Source: Hansfordia pulvinata (lineage: Eukaryota > Ascomycota > Sordariomycetes > Xylariales). Taken from it: 64,000 nucleotides of DNA. The position numbers and the translations under genes are program-made. The notes beneath the pieces were generated by a model. The model ran no database searches. It had not been told where the DNA came from and worked only from the letters and a program-made list of their open reading frames with translations. Of this stretch, positions 11,495-24,194 are shown piece by piece; position 1 is the stretch's first letter; each line of letters opens with the position of its first letter. Where the stretch lies: the NCBI GenBank assembly GCA_006538405.1, contig BJKQ01000015.1, forward strand, positions 620,001 through 684,000, given 5' to 3'.

Positions 11495-14169
11495 GTCGGG
11501 CAGGAAGTGGGAGGAGGTGCTGGCGAGAAGTGCTCCCGCTGACTTCGATCTCGAATATGGAATGGAGGGGGCTGCAGCGTGGAGTTGAAGAGGTTGTGGT
11601 GTCGTCGAACCAGTCTGTCGTCATGGGTCACGGAGAACGGGGGGCGGCAGTATTATAGCCCCGAGTCCTGGGTCCCCCGTCTGCGGGATGTGGGTCGCTG
11701 AGGATGTTCTGGAAGAATGGAACGTTCTGCATCGTGAAACAGCAGCGGTCCTGCGACGCGACGGCGGGGGATCCGCGAGGGAATGGATTCTCTGGGTGTC
11801 GGGAGCGGTCTTCGCTCTGGAAACACGCGAAGCTCGGCCGGCTCAGCTGATCCATCGCGGCAGGCAGCCGCAGTAAGGCGGCCTGGATTCCCACGCCGTG
11901 ACGGCCGCTCGGCTGAGTCAAGACTTCCCTCAGGAGGTCTTTGGCTCCCCGGCCTCACACTTGCAGTGGCTGGTCAAAGTCAAAGGCTCGGAAAATCGTC
12001 CTGGGCAGAGCAATTCGTCAATGTACGAGACTGCTGGTAGGCGTCTTGGGTCCCTTCCTCGTGAGGTCGCTGTCAGACTGGGGCACGGAGAAGGACTCGG
12101 CTACCTCACAAAGGACCCTTGGCCCGACAGCCTAACCCACAACGCGTTAACAGAATGGCCAGAGTTGACCTTCACCAGGCAAGACAGAGGCCACTAGGGA
12201 ACGTACGCTTGCCTCCGTCTGGCCGAACTTGCGAGAACCCGTTATAATCGGCTCCTTCAGTTGCTGATTATGGGCCGAGCAGTGCGCAGCAGCCGCGTCG
12301 AAGAGGCGTGAGAGGCCAACGGACGAGTGGCAATTTGGAAGAGCCCAGGGCTACGCCCAGCCCTACCAGAACCGGCAACCTTGGCAATCATGCCAACGCG
12401 GTCGTAGACCAGCCGACTCGGGCTCCTTGTCTGCAGATATGTGGTCCCCGGAGCCCGAGCATTCCCAGCCGGGCTGGTCCCCGGAGCCGTCGCGGCCCCG
12501 CGCCCGACATCGCCGTCCATCGCATGGGATTCAACAAGAAACAAATCGAAGCGCAAGTGCCGCGGGAACAGAGCAATCGCAGGCGCGCGGCGCCCCAGCC
12601 AGGGGCCCGGGAGGCGAAGACTAACATCTCAAGGAATATTATTATACTGGTTAGCCTCTGCGACTCGGACACGTCCTTATAGACCAGGCATCAGACTGGG
12701 AGCTTGGCTAACTTAGCTGCATAGTTTAGTAATGGAAGCCTCGACGGCGGCAGCTCCGACAGAGTTGTGTGTCGCGGTTCCCTGCATCCGAGAAGCGCAG
12801 TGCCATACCCAGCACCCGCAAAACCCAGCGCCCTGGATCGGCAAAGGCCGACGTTTGAAGCGTGATACCGACTATTTGTAAGGGTCTCGGTTGCGCCGCC
12901 CGCAGCTGGGATGTTTCCAAAGCTGTCATGTGCAGCAAGCACACTCGGCCCCGTCGGCCCCGACGATACGTTCGAGCGTTTGGGAAGTGACCGAATAGCT
13001 GCCTGAGGTGTGAAGTGTGAAATTGATCGCGAAACGGAATAACGATCGGCGGTGGTGAGTGTGGCAGCGACGAGATGGCGAGCAGAGGCTTGTTTGATGC
13101 ATCGCCCGGGCGGCTCGGGTCAGATTGTGGCTGATGTATTCATGTTTGTCGAAATGGACCCTTTCGGGCGGACGGACTCTCCACATCGACTCGATAGTCC
13201 CTCAAAAGGGATCTTGTTCGTGATTAGGATGGTGGTCATGTTGGATCTGATGTAAATGCAGACTCGGTGTCCTCGAATTCGAACGAGGTCGCTGCATACC
13301 CCTACTCGTACATCTGGAAGGCGCGCTTGTTCAGCCCCGAATGCACCTGCCGATGCGCTGATGTGCGCATCTGGAGACTGCCGTGCCGGGTCCATCTTGA
13401 TGCTGAGAGCGTGAAGAGGGTACCCAGGCACGCGTAACTCACGGGTATCTTGCAGTAGCTGCAGCAGGCCATGACCTCATCTCGCGAGCCGATAACGACT
13501 GAAAAGCACTTTGAAGGCTTGTACAGTGTACCCGTTGCATTCAATGATGCACGCCTCCAGCATTTCGCCATCACCAATTTCTCTGGCCTTTAGCTTTCGG
13601 CCAATAATCTTCATGTTGGACGACAAAAGCCCCGCCCGACATTTGCACTCTTCTTGACCTGGATTGCCGCAAACACCGTGCGGGCAAAATCCAGTCCTGC
13701 CGCTTGCCTGTGTCTGTTGCCTCGACAGCCCCGCTTGGCCCTTTTACCCCCTTCAGCCTGCTTGGGCGACTGCGGCCAATCATCTCGCAACCCCAGGCCC
13801 AGACACAACCCACCGCCCCAGTCTCAAGAGCGCCAGGTACGCCAAGGTAGGGCAGTCGTGCTGGTGCTTGTTGCTGGTGCTAGTGGAGGAGAGGTCGCCC
13901 GAGAGCTGACCGCTGACCTCACTATCCTCGGACGATCTGGAGCTGTCGGAACCCCCGCTATTCTACCGGCTGCCCGCCCCTCCGTTCGAGCTCTGCCCAG
14001 GCGTGCTGCTACACCAACCCTTCACCTCACCTCACCATCACCACCGCCACCTCCGGACCGCCATCCGCCCTCGACTTGGCGGCCGCTCCCACACATCGCT
14101 CTCCTCCCTCGCCAGCAGGGTCGAGGTTCTCTTGATTTCCGCCCCCGGCCCCCGCCCACGCCCCTCACC
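11495..14169. other. Divergent intergenic region upstream of CAND1
   Basis: A 2.7-kb non-coding interval between a minus-strand gene and the plus-strand CAND1 gene. It should contain both promoters and the CAND1 5' UTR. There is one TACTCGTA octamer at 13303. The CAND1 reading frame stays open from 13654 to its ATG, probably by chance because stop codons are rare in GC-rich DNA. Confidence 0.55.
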
Positions 14170-17100
14170 ATGGCGTCCGCCTACCCCTCCGTGCCGGCCA
14201 TGCAGCAGCTCCTCAACAAGCTCAAGGATGAGGACCCCGACGGACGCTACATGTCCCTCAGTGATCTGCACGAGATCCTCGTCAACCCCAAGGTTGACCT
14301 GCTGCGAAACGACTATGCCACTGCCTGCCGCTTTGTCGACGCCGCCGTCGAGCGCATCGACGACCTGAATGGCGAGGTCCAGAATCTGGCCGTCCGCATG
14401 TGAGTCCCTGCCCCCTCTCCTCCCTCGGCGCCTTCGACTCATGACCCCTCTTGCACAGTGTCGGTCCCCTCGCCGCCAAGATCCCCGGCGCCGCCATCGC
14501 CACCCTTCTCGAGAAGCTATCCCAGCTCAAGATTGAGCGCTCCATCGACGACTCCATTCCGTCCCTGGCTCTCCGAAATGCCATCACATCCCTGCCTCGC
14601 CCCGTGCCCGGCATCTCCTACACGCAAGAAATTCTTGCCACATACAGTACCATCAGTCGCGTTCTCGTCCCGCGCCTGCTGGGCATCGGCGACGCCAAGA
14701 GCTTAATCGACGAGCAGAACCCCTCCACCGAGGCCATGGACGTTCTGATTGAGCTCGTTCGCTGCTACGGGCCTCTGATGCAGACCATCGAGGTTGAGAA
14801 GCTGGAGCAGGTTGTACTCGGCGTTCTTGAGAAGAGCGCCGCAACCTCTCCTGTCAAGAAACGCGCGGTGCTTGCCCTCGCCATCTTGGCGCCCCACCTC
14901 AGCGACGAGGTCCTCAAGGGCCTCGTCGACAAGCTGCAGGCCACCCTGATCGCGAACGACCAAACAAACCCTATGATGCTCCGCCTATCCATTACCATCG
15001 CCGGGTCTCTTGCCCGCTCCATTTCTCACAAATTCAGCGAACACCTGCCCAGACTCGTTCCCCATGTGTTGGCGGTGCTGAACCAAGATGACCTCGACGC
15101 CCAGCTAGAGGCCATCAATGAGGGTGACGACCAGCCGAGCCAAGAGTTCAACGAGCTGCGCGAGGCCGCCCTGATTGCTCTGGAAGCTTTCTTGGCCTCG
15201 TGTGGCGCTGCTATGCGGCCTTACACGGACGATACCATTGGCGCGTGTTTGCGGTATCTCAAGTACGACCCCAACTACGCCGCTGATGATGACGAAGAAA
15301 TGGACGAAGACGAGGACGAGGGCGAGGACGACGAGGATGAGGAAGACGAAGACGGCTTCGACGACGATTTTGACGACGACGACGATGCCAGTTGGAAGGT
15401 CCGTCGGTGCGCAGCCAAGGCGCTATACACGCTCATCTCGACGCGCAGCACCGACCTGCTGGAAAAGGGAACTTTGTACACTGACGTTGCGGGCCCTTTG
15501 GTGAAGAGATTCAACGAGCGCGAAGAGAGCGTGCGCCTGGAGATCATCGGGACCATGGCTCTGCTCATCCGCAAAACGGGTGAGGATATCATTCGTTCCG
15601 CCCCTGCCGACGGCCACGACGACCTCCAGAGCCTGCCTGAGAGTCGGAAACGGAGGCGTCAGAGCAGCGGCGGGCATGTGCTTTCTTCCAAGGCTGCTCA
15701 CAGCGCCGGGATGATGTCGCCTACCCGAGAGGAGGTGCCCCAGTCTGGTCCTCGCGCCGACCTGTCCAAAATCACACCCCAGATTGTCAAGACGACCACG
15801 AAGCTGCTCAAGGGCAAGCAGATCGCCTCGAAGCAGTCTGTGATCAACCTGCTCGACGACCTTATCTCGGTCCAGAACGGCGGCCTGTCCGACTATTTCG
15901 ACCAAGTAATGCAACCCACGATTGCAACCATCAAGAGTGCTTCGGGGAGCGCCGCCTCGTCGTCTGCCGCCTTGTCGGGGGTGCTACTTCGGCGACTGCG
16001 ACGACGCTCAGAGTGGTTGTGCTCAACTTCCTCAGTGACATTGTCAAGACGCATTCGTCGAGTCTCTTCCAGCCGTATCTGTCCAACATTATTGCCGGCA
16101 TCGTGTCTGCCGTGCGCGACCGCTTTTACAAAATCTCCAGCGAGGCTATCAGAACAACCGAAGAGCTCGTCAAGGCTTTGACTCCGCCCCGGTCCCGCCT
16201 GACGTCGCATAAGTACAAGGCCGAGCTTCAGCAGCTGTACGAGATTGTGACCGAGAGGGCCTCTGCCAACGACGTGGACACGGAAGTGCGACAGAAGGCC
16301 ATCCAGGCTTTGGGGACTCTGCTATCGCGCACATCAGGACAAGACGCCCCCGACCTGCTGCCTGCCGACAAGCGTGCGGCAGGACTCAACTTGCTCCTCG
16401 ACAGACTCCGCAACGAGACAACCAGGCTCCAGGCCGTGAGGGCGGTTGATGCTGTCGCAGCCAAGACATTGGCCGTCGGCAGCCTTGACCCCGACTGGAT
16501 CCGCCAGGTTGCACTTGAGCTGTGCGGCCAGCTCCGCAAGGCCAACCGCGCGCTCCGCGGAGCCAGTGTTCTGGCTCTGCAAGATCTCGTTCTTTCGCCT
16601 GCCACTAAGGGAGCCTTGGACCAGACGACAGTGAATGGGATTGTTGAATCTGTGCTCCCAGCGATTGCTGCTAATGACAGCCATCTCCTGAGTCCGGGCC
16701 TGCTCGTGCTCGCCCAGCTTCAGCAGCAGAGCCCCGCCCTGATCAACACTCCTGGCTTCATCCAGGGGCTCTGCGACCTTCTGCGCAAAAACATCGGCGG
16801 GGTGGCCCTCGAGTCCCTGATCGAGCTTGTCGTGAGTGTCGGCAAGACCGGCAAGGGCGAGCCGCTCATGGGTGGTGTCCTGCAGGTTGGCATCGGCGGC
16901 GACCCCTCGGTGGTTGGAAAAGTTGCTGGCGCCCTGTTTGCGGCTGGCGGAGAGGTTGGAGTTGAAATCGGCAGCTTCGTGACGGAACTCAAGACGGCGC
17001 CTGACGAGGCTCGACAAAGTCTCGCGCTGGCCATTCTGGGTGAAATTGGGTTGCGCCTGGGCAAGAAGTCCCCATTGAAGACGGATCTGTTCCTGGAGCA

Positions 17101-18327
17101 GTTTCACGAGGAGCCCGACAAGGTATCGATCTCGGCTGCCGTGGCTCTAGGACGGGCCGGTGCAGGCAACATCGAGGAATTCTTGCCTGTAATCCTGACC
17201 GCGATCAAGCAGGAGGGTGGCCAGCAATACCTTCTCCTTCAATCCATCAGGGAGATCCTCCAGCAGGTCGTCACCTCGGCAATCGACATTGGTACCTACG
17301 AGGATCAGATCTGGCAACTGCTGTTCTCGGCATCCCAGGTCGAGGACAACAAGGCTATATGCGCTGAGTGCATTGGTAGACTCGCCATCATCGAGCCAAA
17401 GACATACATCCCCAAGCTCCAGGTGAGTGCCCCACTTGCTTCTGTACTGATGGATACTGACGAGTCGCGCAGGAATTGCTGCGGAACGAACTTCCGGCGT
17501 ATAGAGCGGTGGCCGTGCAAGCCATCAGATATACGCTTCCCGACAGTGACGAATCTTTCGACGCCATGGTCAAGACAGTCCTTGTTGACATGCTCTTGAC
17601 GGTCCTCCAGGACGGAGACATGGAGATTCGTCGACTGGGCATGACCACGCTCAACTCGGCTGCGCACAACAAGCCTGATCTCATCCTGCCTCACCTCGGG
17701 CAGCTTGTGCCCTACGTCATGCGGGAATCCATCGTCAAGCCAGAGCTTATCCGCGAGGTCCAGATGGGCCCCTTCAAGCATCTGGTAGACGACGGATTGG
17801 AGGTCAGAAAGGTATGTCGGGCAATTCAGTCAGCTACTTCTCACACCGAGCCATACTGACCAATCTCACAGAGCGCATACGAAACCTTGTACGCTCTGAT
17901 GGAGACGGCCTTCTCGCGAGTCAGCTCTCTGGAATTCTACGACCGTATCATCGCCGGGTTGAACGACGAACAGGACATCCGCTCGCTATGCAACCTGATG
18001 TTGAGCAAATTGATCATTATCGACCCCGAAGAGATCACTCGCCGCCTGGACAGCATTGCCGAGTGCTATCGCAAGATTCTATCGACGAAACTGAAGGACG
18101 GATCCGTCAAGCAGGAGGTCGAGAAGCAGGAAGAGGCCAACAAGAGTGCTCTGCGAATCACTCTTCTGCTCGCGGACAAGACCAAGACCGCCGTACCTGG
18201 AGCTGCCGCGGCCACCAATGTGTCGGACCGTGTGCAGCACCCCGTCTGGCAGCTCTACTGGGAGTGGGTCAACAAGGACTTTGAGCGTCAACTGAAGCAG
18301 CTCAAAGAAGAGGGTCGAGAGGCGTAG
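14170..18327 (+). CDS. Cullin-associated NEDD8-dissociated protein 1 (CAND1/TIP120)
   Basis: CAND1 binds non-neddylated cullin-RING ligases and exchanges their substrate adaptors. The model is join(14170..14399, 14459..17422, 17473..17811, 17872..18327), about 1,329 aa after one frame repair, close to animal CAND1 (about 1,230 aa). The chain is a run of helical HEAT repeats. It has the characteristic acidic loop (about residues 353-385, almost all Asp/Glu) followed by ASWKVRRCAAKALYTL. The conserved C-terminal TIP120 region is present (MGPFKHLVDDGLEVRK, then SAYETLYALMETAFSR). Exon 2 changes frame at the five-G run 15977-15981. One added G restores a smooth join into TATTLRVVVLNFLSDIVKTH, and no intron fits there. 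Confidence 0.93.
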
Positions 18328-19857
18328 ACGGGCTGCGTGCCTAAGACTCCCGCACACAAAGATCTGGGCAGGCAGCGCTGGCCGTGGCGATACGATCTGG
18401 CAACCTGCGCCGTATGGCCATGGCATGGTCTGGGTGAGATCAACCAGGACAGGCTCTCTGGGCAGGCTCATGACATTGTTTACGACAAGATCTTGGATCG
18501 AGGATACGGCGTTGTTTCTATCCGACACGTAAACAGTAGACTGCCTGCGAGCATGCCTCGACTTGGTGTTTCCGAGCGTGAGTGGAGACAAAGGATGAAG
18601 CAGAAAAGCGCCCCGTCGATGGATGGGCAGCATACCAAATGGCCATCGCGGTTCAGTTGTGGATCAAGGCCGGCGCAGTCTGTTCCACGGGGCCAATCCC
18701 AGGGACAAGGCGCGGCTTGACCGTGTCCTTATTGGCGATTTGGTTGGTCTCGTTACGGAAACGGAAATCGACGCGGGAGAAAAGTGCCATCGTGGTCAAG
18801 ACATGTACTAGTGGAAGAGACGCGGTAGTTGTACTTTATGAATTACGAACATTCACAGACTTGATGCAGAACTGCGTTGCGTTGCAGATAACGAGGAATG
18901 AACCCCAATTCTCCCAAGGCTGGCGAAGAATACGCGAGAGGCAGACATTGTCGTCAAGTCTGTACTGGCAAGGTGTTGAACGTAGAACGACCGGTCCAAT
19001 GGAGCCGGAGCATTTGCAGCGGGATGCGCCGGGGGCTGGTGGGGAATAGCGGGGGGGCTTTGCGGTGGCGGCCGGCTCGAGGTGCGGCATGGTCAACGTC
19101 ATCGAGCTGTCACCACCATCGCGCGTCTGCGGGATCGGGCAATCCCAATTGATACCAATAACAATCGGATTTCTTTTTCATCGAGGGATAGTGCGAGTGA
19201 AGAACCAGGGAGAGCTGGGTCAATTGCCCCAGCGATGCAAAGAGCCAAGCACGGCAAAGAATATCTTCGATCGGGTGGGAGAGGAAGCGGAGACGGCTAA
19301 CCGAGAGGTTGTCCGCAAACGGCGGGCGATGCTGTGTTCCTCTTACGAGTACGTTTGCCCGCCCTGGAGCTAGCACGAGGGCATCCAATGCCATTGGCTA
19401 TGTCCCTGGACGTCGTACGAGCGATCAAAGGGGTCTGGCCTCCCCCTCCTCGCCAGTGGCTGCACGTAAGGCCGGGGGGCTGGCGGACCTCCCGGGCCGA
19501 TTGACAGAGTTACCTCATCCCGTCCCCAGCCCAGCTTGAGGTCCTTGTCTTCAACCCTCCTGGCCTCGGTGCTTGCATCTGCTTTCACCCTACCTACATC
19601 CCTTGTCCAGCCTCCCGCGCCCGCTCCTCAGAAGGCCGACCAATTACCCTTGACAGTCTTTGTCCTACACATCTGCCCATCGGCACACCCTCAAAGCCAA
19701 CGACCATTCACCCAGGCCCTTTGTTCCTGGCGACGACCCGACAAGAGGCCTCGAAAAGCCATCTCTCCGACCCAGTCCGACCCGTACATACGAGGCCAAG
19801 GCAAGCAAGGGAGCGCCGCAAAGAGGAAAGAAAAGAAAAAGAAAAAGAACGAGCAAG
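18328..19857. other. Intergenic region, no gene seen
   Basis: A 1.5-kb stretch that presumably holds the CAND1 3' UTR and the promoter of the next gene. A TACGAGTA octamer lies at 19344. The last 300 nt are C- and then A-rich, consistent with a 5' UTR. Confidence 0.5.
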
Positions 19858-21008
19858 ATGAAGCAGGCAGCGACACGCACCATCCTGCGCTCCGCCGGCG
19901 CCGCCACCGCCCGCAGACCGGCGGCCGCCACGGCCGCGCCCCGGGCCTGGCCGCGCGCGTACTCGGCCGCCTCGTCTACGGCGCACGGCCAGGCGCAGCA
20001 CAAGGCGGCCAAGAGCAGCGACCTGCCGTGGTGAGTTATCGCCCCTCTTGGACTGCGCGCCGCTCTCTTTTGATATGGTGCTTCTTGCCTGCTTTTGCGG
20101 TGCCGTACTGGGCCATGCGCGCGGTGCTGCTCTGCAGCCGATCTTCCACGCTTCTTTCATGCGTTATCTGGCACCCTGCTGCCGAGGGTGGCTCACGCGA
20201 TGTCATCTTTGAGGAGGTATGAAGCGCAATGGGCTGACAGAGACTTTCCGTTGTGAAACAGGCTGATCACCGCGGTCGCTGTCACCGTGCCCGGCGTTAC
20301 GTGGATCCTGTCCGGCAGCAGCTCGGGCGGCGGGCACGGCGAGGAGCACGGAGGCAGCGAGAAGCACGACGACTCCGCCGCCGGCAAGCAGGAGGAAGGA
20401 GAAGCGCCGCCGCCCGCCGAGGAGGCTGAGGTCGCGGACGAGGAGAGTAAGGGCGAGTCGGCGGAGAAGAAAGACGAGAAGAAGGAGGAGGGCGCAGAGA
20501 AGAAGAGCAGCGCCGACGGCGGTGATGAGAAGAGGGAGAAGAAGGACGCAGAGAAGAAGAGCAGCGCCGACGACGACGGCGATGTGAAGAAGGGCGCCAA
20601 TGCTGGGGGCTCGGCGGCCGCCGAGGCAGCCAAGCCCGGCCAGAAGGTGCCGCCGCCACCGGCGGACTCGTCCTCGACGGCGGAGAAGTGGGACGAGAAG
20701 AAGGAGAGGCACGAGCAAGTGTACAAGCCTGCGGTATGTTGTCCCTCCTCCCTCCGTGGCGAAGACGCGCATGTTCTCAGCCGCCCATCTTCGAACCACG
20801 GATTACGCCCTGCGCTGGAATCCCTTGTCGTCTTCGCATACCTTGAACCAGGCTAACATTCAATCCCGCGCAGATGAGGGAGAAGGACACGGCCGTCGCC
20901 AGCAGCTCCCCCGACTTCCCGAGCAAGAAGACGGGCGGCGAGCACCCCAAGGAGGACCCCAAGAACGGCGAGGGCGCGGCGAACCAGAAGGGCGGCCCCA
21001 AGGCTTGA
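19858..21008 (+). CDS. Mitochondrial-type single-pass membrane protein
   Basis: Not recognised by name. The model is join(19858..20030, 20262..20733, 20874..21008), 259 aa, with both joins in frame and GT-AG introns. The first 45 residues are rich in Arg, Ala, Thr and Ser and lack acids (MKQAATRTILRSAGAATARR onward), a classic mitochondrial presequence. After SSDLPW a hydrophobic segment, LITAVAVTVPGVTWIL (about residues 59-74), should span a membrane once. The rest is a highly charged, disordered Glu/Lys/Ala/Ser tail with near-repeats such as EKKSSAD. The layout suggests an inner-membrane protein with a soluble charged tail; function is unknown. Confidence 0.78.
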
Positions 21009-21835
21009 ATCAGGCTGAGCGGATCGTGGCTGCGTCTTGCGTGTGTACAGTAGATGCTAGATGAGAAAAAAAAAAGAAAGAAGCCGAAGCGTCTGCAAGT
21101 GTGCGGCTGGTTACCTGAGCAGAGGGCGTGGCCTGATCTGAGTCATAGAGTTGACATTGTATTCTCAGCTGATATGGCGCCGCCATGTGCATTGGAGGAG
21201 CGAGGACCGTAGCCCTGCGCTGACGCCCTCCATCACGCTGCAATTCCAATGGCCTCGGGACGGCAGGGGGCCCGGAATGGAGGCGAATGAGAGGCACTGG
21301 CGTATCAATTCATCTCTATGGCGCCAAAACCAAGTTGAGCCCCTCACAAACGGAGATGCTTGCTTGTCAGCGGCTGCGATGCCGGAGCTTGGCGAGAGTC
21401 TCGCCCAAGCTTGCCGTGAAGTGGAGCGATCAGAGGAAGATCGGCGCGACCGACTGGGGACTGCGGCTCCGGGGTCGGTGAATTGGGGAACGCATGAGCC
21501 GGGCTCGGCATCCCAGTTGAGTTGAAGCCATTCGATTGAGTTTCTTCCAGCGGGGTGATGATCAATTAGACACGTAAGTACAGACGCCGGTAGATATCGA
21601 GATAGAAAGAACAGGGAAAAAAAAAAAAAAAAAAAAAGCCCGACGTCGGTGGTTGACACGCGTGCGAGTAGGGAAAGAGCGCCCGGGGTCCAGGACGGCC
21701 GGCGCCGTCGAGCAGCCACTAAACAAACGAAGCTACCGTACAGATACAGGCGTCACTCCGAACCGCCAAATTCTGCCCTCGGCCGCAAGACGCGCCGTCT
21801 CCAATTGGCCAACGACCACAACCACAACCACAACC

Positions 21836-21882
<47 letters not shown>

Positions 21883-22178
21883 CTCGCTTCGCCCACACCG
21901 CAGCGCGTCGGCCTCTCGAGATGTGCATCGCCCGTGACTCTGTCCAATTACCCCAGCTCTCCCCTGCTCTGCCGGCTGCAGCCCCTCTGCTGCACGGCAC
22001 GCCCGTCTCCCTCCGTCGCCACCCCGGCTCGTCTGCGGCCGTGATCCCTCCGTTCGTTGCCACGCGGGACGGAACACCGACCATCTCCGGCTTCTCCTCC
22101 CACCGACGCCGCTGCTGTCATGGCCCGCGCCGCCCGGAACACCGCCTCTGAGGCCCCCGCCGGGCCGCCCGGTGGTGG
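21009..22178. other. Intergenic region with poly-A and GAC repeats
   Basis: Contains a poly-A run (about 21617-21637) and a CAA/GAC trinucleotide stretch (about 21820-21880), probably in the 5' region of the Bor1-like gene. A possible N-terminal extension of that gene begins at 22120. No separate gene is seen. Confidence 0.5.
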
Positions 22179-24194
22179 ATGATCCACCCCTTCCGCGGCA
22201 TGGCTATGGACCTGCGCCGCCGGGCGCCCTACTACTGGACCGACTGGACCGACGCCTGGGACTACCGCGTCGTCCCCGCCACCATCTACATGTATTTTGC
22301 AAAGTAAGCATGCGTCAAGCCTTCTCGGATCGGACAGCAGCAAGCCCCTCCAGTCTGTGCCATTACGCTGCTCCGTCCTTGCCCCCCGCTCGCTGCCGTC
22401 TGCGTCTGACTCTGCCCTCCGTAGCATCGCCCCAGCCCTGGCCTTCTCCCTCGACATGTTCACCAAGACAAACATGGAGTACGGCGTCAACGAGGTCCTG
22501 CTGGCCTCTGTCCTCGGCTCTGTCGTCTTTGCCGTCCTCGCCTGCCAGCCGCTCGTCATTGTTGGCGTGACGGGGCCCATCACCGTCTTCAACTAGTATG
22601 TGTCCTGCTTGCCTCTACTTTCTGCCTTTTGAAAGAGAGAGAGGCCTTCCCGCTTCGAGCAAACTCACCAGCTTACCCTACCAGCACCGTCTACGACATC
22701 ATGGTGCCCCAGGGCACAAACTACCTGGCCTTCATGGCCTGGATCGGCATCTGGTCTCTCATCATGCATTGGATCCTGGCCGTCACCAACTCGTGTAACT
22801 GGCTCAAGTACGTCACTAGGTTCCCTTGCGACATCTTCGGCTTCTACGTCGCCCTCATCTACCTGCAGAAGGGCATCCAGGTCCTCGAGATTCTGGGGGA
22901 TTCCGCTCCCTTCTATCTCTCCGTCATGGTGGCCCTGCTCGTCTTCATGGCCGCATATGCCTGCGCCGAGCTCGGCGGCAGTTCCCTCTTCTGGCACCCT
23001 GTTCGCATCTTCCTCAAGGACTACGGCACGCCGCTCACCGTCATCTTCTTCACGGGTTTCACCTACATCGGCCGCATGCGCGAGATCGAGATTGAGAGAC
23101 TGCCCACCAGCTGGGCCTTCTTCCCCACCGCCGACAGGAGCTGGCTGGTAGACTTTTGGAACATCCCCGTCCGAGACGTCTTTCTCGCCATCCCCTTCGC
23201 CCTGCTCCTGACCATTCTCTTCTGGTTCGACCACAATGGTGAGTTGCGAGGCCCCCGCTGCCGACAATGCACGCTCTGACCGGCCGCTCCAGTGTCGTCT
23301 CTGATCGCCCAAGGCACCGAGTTTCCCCTGCGGAAGCCGGCTGGGTTTCACTGGGACATCTTCCTGCTGGGCCTCACGACAGGGGTCGCCGGCATCCTCG
23401 GACTTCCCTACCCAAACGGCTTGATCCCGCAGGCGCCTTTTCACACCGAGTCGCTCTGTGTGACAAAGGCCGAGGTGGACACGGACGAGAAGGGCCATGC
23501 CAAGGGCCATCATGTTGTCAAACGCACACATGTCGTGGAACAGCGTGTGTCGAATCTGGCGCAGGGCCTCCTGACCCTGGGCACCATGACTGGCCCGCTG
23601 CTCATCGTAGTCCATCTGATCCCCAACGCCGTCCTGGCTGGGCTCTTCTTCATCATGGGCTATCAGGCCCTCGAGGGCAACGGCATCACCCTCAAGCTGC
23701 TGTTCCTGCTGCGCGATAAGGACCTGACGCCGGCAAACCACCCTTTGAACCAAATCGAGAGGCGCTCGGCGGTGTGGGCCTTTGTCATGATCGAGTTGCT
23801 GGGGTTCGGGGCCACCTTCGCCATCACGCAGACTATAGCCGCCGTCGGCTTCCCCGTCATCATCATGGCGCTCATCCCTATCCGGGCCCTGGTGCTACCC
23901 CGGATATTCACAGCTCACGAGCTCAGCATCCTAGACGAGCCGACTGCCAGCGCCTTCACCATGGAGAGCGTCGGCGGCTCGTACGGCGGCGTGCAGGAGG
24001 CCCTGGGCGCCACGCCGGCCGGTGACTGGGAGGGTGGTGTGACTGGTGTTGCGACGGGTGCAGCAGCCGGCCCAGACGCGCGCGGGATCGACGACGTCCA
24101 AGGCAGACGGAGCAAGGACGACCTGGTTGAGACGGGCGAGTCGACGGGGCCCAGGGCAAGGAAGCACGTCGAATCTCGCGAGGCCACCGACTAG
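22179..24194 (+). CDS. Bor1-like borate/bicarbonate transporter (SLC4 family)
   Basis: A polytopic anion transporter of the SLC4/Bor1 type, which in yeast exports borate at the plasma membrane. The model is join(22179..22303, 22425..22595, 22685..23238, 23293..24194), 583 aa. All three introns are GT-AG and in frame. Family features include the PYYWTDWTDAWDYRVVPATI start, then VGVTGPITVFNYTVYDIM and GLPYPNGLIPQAPFHTESLC. These are followed by the conserved VVEQRVSNLAQGLL and IPNAVLAGLFFIMGYQAL segments. About ten or more hydrophobic spans are visible. The last 90 residues are a hydrophilic Gly/Glu-rich tail. The N-terminus is uncertain: an ATG at 22120 would add about 20 residues if one base is missing near 22171-22181. 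Confidence 0.92.

Noticed and set aside
15977..16022. Short intron explaining the CAND1 frame change
   Set aside because: The only GT...AG pair there would give an intron of about 30 nt, too short, and would delete conserved residues.
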